64,000 bases of DNA, from assembly GCF_021021435.1 (NCBI RefSeq), contig NZ_JAINWI010000019.1:1-64000 (forward strand), read 5' to 3'. The number at the start of each line of letters is the position of its first letter. The first letter of the stretch is position 1. Made by a program: the position numbers and the translations under genes. The notes under the pieces were generated by a model that ran no database searches, was not told the origin of the DNA, and saw nothing but the letters and a program-made list of their open reading frames with translations. The stretch comes from Seohaeicola saemankumensis (GTDB lineage Bacteria; Pseudomonadota; Alphaproteobacteria; Rhodobacterales; Rhodobacteraceae). This document shows, in pieces, positions 62,120 to 64,000 of this stretch.

Positions 62120-64000
62120 ATGTCTTCCAATGGCCACCGCCACGACCACAAGCACAGCTCTGACTGCAGTCACGATCATGTTGATGATCACAAACATGCG
62201 AGCGTAGCTCGCCACTCTGATGGAGGTGGTGCTGCGTGCTGCGGTGCTGGAGCCAACACCGGACGGGCACAATCCATCCCGTCGAATGGGCGAAGTTTTC
62301 AAGTTTCCGGTCTGGATTGTGCCGAAGAGGTGGCAATCCTGAATAGGGTGGTCGGTCCAAAAGTCGGCGGGACTGAGCATCTGGCGTTCGATGTCATCAA
62401 TGGGCGGATGACAATTCTGGATACCGCAGTCGGGATTTCGGACAACGAGATTTCGCAACTGGTCGCGAGTACCGGCATGAGCGCAAAACCGTGGGACGCC
62501 GACAACGCAGCAGAGAATCAGGCCGCGCATCTGGCACGTCAAAAGCGGTTTACCGCGCTCAGCGGCGGCTTCTGGGTGGCAGGTTTTCTCTACCACATCG
62601 TCGAAACCGGCATGGGTGGTGCGCTCGGGCTATTCGCAGGGCACGGAGAAATGCCGATGCCACTCGCGGAAGCAGGGTTATTCGCGGTGGCAATTCTCTT
62701 CGGGGTCTGGCTGGTCGCGCCCAAGGCTTGGTCTTCCGCGCGACGGTTTTCCCCTGACATGAACTTGTTGATGGTGGTCGCAGTGGCGGGTGCCATCGGG
62801 CTGGGCGAATTCTTCGAGGCCGCGACGGTTGCGTTTTTCTTCTCACTTTCGCTTTACCTTGAGAGCTGGAGTGTGGGGCGGGCCCGCAACGCGGTATCGG
62901 CCTTGCTGGATCTGGCGCCGCCGACAGCTCGGGTGATCCGATCAGATGGCAGCGAAACCGATGTGCCTGCGGCAGAGGTCGCCGTGAACGATCGCTTCAT
63001 TGTGCGCGGCGGCGACCGCATCCCCCTCGACGGTGAAGTGGTGGAGGGGGCGGGAGCCGTCGATCAGGCTCCCATTACCGGAGAAAGCGCGCTCGTGCCA
63101 AAGGAGCCGGGCGATGAGGTCTATGCCGGCACGATCAACGGCGAAGGCACACTGACGGTACGAGCGACCAAGGCAGCTTCCGACACAGTGTTGGCCAAGA
63201 TCATCCGTCTGGTCGGTGATGCCCATGCCCGCCGCGCGCCGGTCGAGCAATGGGTGGCGAAATTCGCGCGCATTTATACACCCATCGTGATGGCGGTGGC
63301 GATCACCATCGCGGTGGTGCCGCCACTCTTGCTCGGCGGCGCCTGGGACTATTGGTTCTACAATGCGCTGGTCCTTCTTGTCATCGCATGTCCTTGCGCA
63401 CTGGTCATTTCTACGCCGGTGTCCATTGTAGCAGCGCTGGCCGCTTCGGCGCGAGCAGGGGTGCTCATCAAGGGCGGCGCTTATGTCGAAGCGCCAGGGC
63501 GCACCACAGCGCTGGCGATGGACAAGACGGGAACGATCACCATGGGCGAGCCTGAGGTGGCGGCGGTTCACCCGCTGGGTGAAGCCTCCGCTCGCGAAAT
63601 CATCACGCTGGCAGCCAGTCTGGAGGCGCGGTCCTCGCACCCGCTGGCACGCGCCATCCTCGCGCGCGCAGAAAGCGATGGTGTTTCCGTGTCTGCCGCA
63701 GAGGACACGCGGACCGTGCCTGGGCGCGGGCTCGAAGGACGCGCCGACCGGCGCGCGATCTGGCTCGGATCAGATCGGTTTGCCCAAGAGAAAGGTTTCA
63801 GCAATGCCATTCCGGCGGATCTTCGGGACCGGATCGAAGGGGCAGGCAGCACCCTGGTTGCCGTGGGTGACGAGACCGGCGTGACCGGCGTGCTGGAGCT
63901 TCGTGACCGCATTCGCCCCGATGCAAAGGGTATCGTTGCGCGTCTGCACGCGCAGGGTGTGAAGACAATCGTGATGTTGACGGGCGACAACGAACGCACC
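62120..64000 (+). CDS. Zn/Cd/Pb-type P1B ATPase, cut by the window end
   Basis: 627 codons are visible and the frame is still open at 64000. The N-terminus is His-rich (HRHDHKHSSDCSHDHVDDHKH) with a CC pair, then an HMA domain with GLDCAEEVAILNRVVG. The membrane motif C424-P-C426 is in ACPCALVISTPVSIVAAL and phosphorylation site D468KTGTIT; the LVISTPVS context is that of ZntA/CadA Zn2+/Cd2+/Pb2+ exporters, not copper pumps. The start at 62120 has CGAGG upstream. A MerR-type promoter precedes it. The ATP-binding end (GDGVNDAP) lies outside the window. Confidence 0.9.
   Translation, partial: MSSNGHRHDHKHSSDCSHDHVDDHKHASVARHSDGGGAACCGAGANTGRAQSIPSNGRSFQVSGLDCAEEVAILNRVVGPKVGGTEHLAFDVINGRMTILDTAVGISDNEISQLVASTGMSAKPWDADNAAENQAAHLARQKRFTALSGGFWVAGFLYHIVETGMGGALGLFAGHGEMPMPLAEAGLFAVAILFGVWLVAPKAWSSARRFSPDMNLLMVVAVAGAIGLGEFFEAATVAFFFSLSLYLESWSVGRARNAVSALLDLAPPTARVIRSDGSETDVPAAEVAVNDRFIVRGGDRIPLDGEVVEGAGAVDQAPITGESALVPKEPGDEVYAGTINGEGTLTVRATKAASDTVLAKIIRLVGDAHARRAPVEQWVAKFARIYTPIVMAVAITIAVVPPLLLGGAWDYWFYNALVLLVIACPCALVISTPVSIVAALAASARAGVLIKGGAYVEAPGRTTALAMDKTGTITMGEPEVAAVHPLGEASAREIITLAASLEARSSHPLARAILARAESDGVSVSAAEDTRTVPGRGLEGRADRRAIWLGSDRFAQEKGFSNAIPADLRDRIEGAGSTLVAVGDETGVTGVLELRDRIRPDAKGIVARLHAQGVKTIVMLTGDNERT

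Noticed and set aside
61682-62596. 304-codon minus-strand open frame
   Set aside because: Its first two thirds are the shadow of the Zn/Cd ATPase N-terminus; only the last 89 codons form a lipoprotein.

Overview
The window looks like an accessory (genomic-island or plasmid) segment from an alphaproteobacterium of the Rhodobacteraceae type. It is GC-rich. Many genes overlap by ATGA. The broken Rieske gene has the Rhodobacter/Paracoccus-type sequence. Most of the content concerns copper and other soft metals, together with energy and anaerobic-stress genes. No rRNA, tRNA, CRISPR array or replication origin was seen. Remnants of two transposases (IS256-like at 186-412, IS3-like at 53690-54240) and several broken genes show past mobility and decay.

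Layout. 1-1100: IS256-type transposase remnant and a DUF6629-like membrane protein. 1344-10207: an eight-gene complex-I-like operon (nuoA, a nuoB-nuoD fusion, nuoH, J, K, L, M, N) with no nuoC/E/F/G/I. The second protein is the most striking object here. It joins a NuoB-like domain without iron-sulfur cysteines to three tandem CPMHPE/CPKCGM heavy-metal-binding domains in His-rich linkers, and then to a NuoD-like domain without the quinone-site signature. The proton-path residues of NuoA/K/L/M/N are kept, while NuoB, NuoD, NuoH and NuoJ have lost hallmark redox or quinone-coupling residues. This suggests an ion-translocating membrane machine coupled to metal binding or to an unknown partner, not an NADH dehydrogenase. 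10257-11162: patatin phospholipase.

11427-19241: a P1B ATPase with an unusual CPD membrane motif heads an arginine-deiminase operon (YfcC-type carrier, arcA, argF/arcB, arcC, SDR). 19288-24572: type II (archaeal-type) GAPDH and cyclopropane fatty acid synthase, then two ECF sigma factors with Cys-rich tails (CorE-like in organisation) around an EamA transporter. 24664-34397: a stress/anaerobic cluster with DUF3141 hydrolase, FabI, an orphan Rieske gene broken by TGA at a cluster-ligand codon, a CBS-BON protein, a broken phospholipase D, a 53-residue Cys-rich peptide, a metallo-beta-lactamase/beta-CASP nuclease, AMP-phosphorylase-like and PRPP-synthase-like proteins.

34394-50085: copper core. 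It has Cu ATPases with HMBD or YHS+HMBD N-termini, DUF2933, a methyltransferase-like membrane protein, a broken ferric-reductase-like gene, two paralogous APC permeases flanking a module of lipoprotein, TolC-like channel, multicopper oxidase and cupredoxin-CusF chimera, and a DUF411 protein. 50086-54250: an AT-richer insertion with a two-component system, an EF-hand protein and IS3 debris. 54251-59705: cusBA-type RND efflux operon with a FixH/YtkA-like protein and a Cys-rich periplasmic protein. 59762-64000: an ATPase remnant, an L,D-transpeptidase and a Zn/Cd/Pb-type ATPase cut by the window end. Two MerR-type promoters with 19-bp spacers lie upstream of the last two intact + strand genes.

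Working model: cytoplasmic Cu(I) is exported by the P-type ATPases, oxidised or bound in the periplasm by the multicopper oxidase and cupredoxin-CusF proteins, and removed across the envelope by CusBA and a TolC-type channel. The arc operon and the RNA/nucleotide-salvage genes could supply ATP or carbon when respiration is impaired. The metal-binding complex-I-like machine is the part without a known precedent that I can name.
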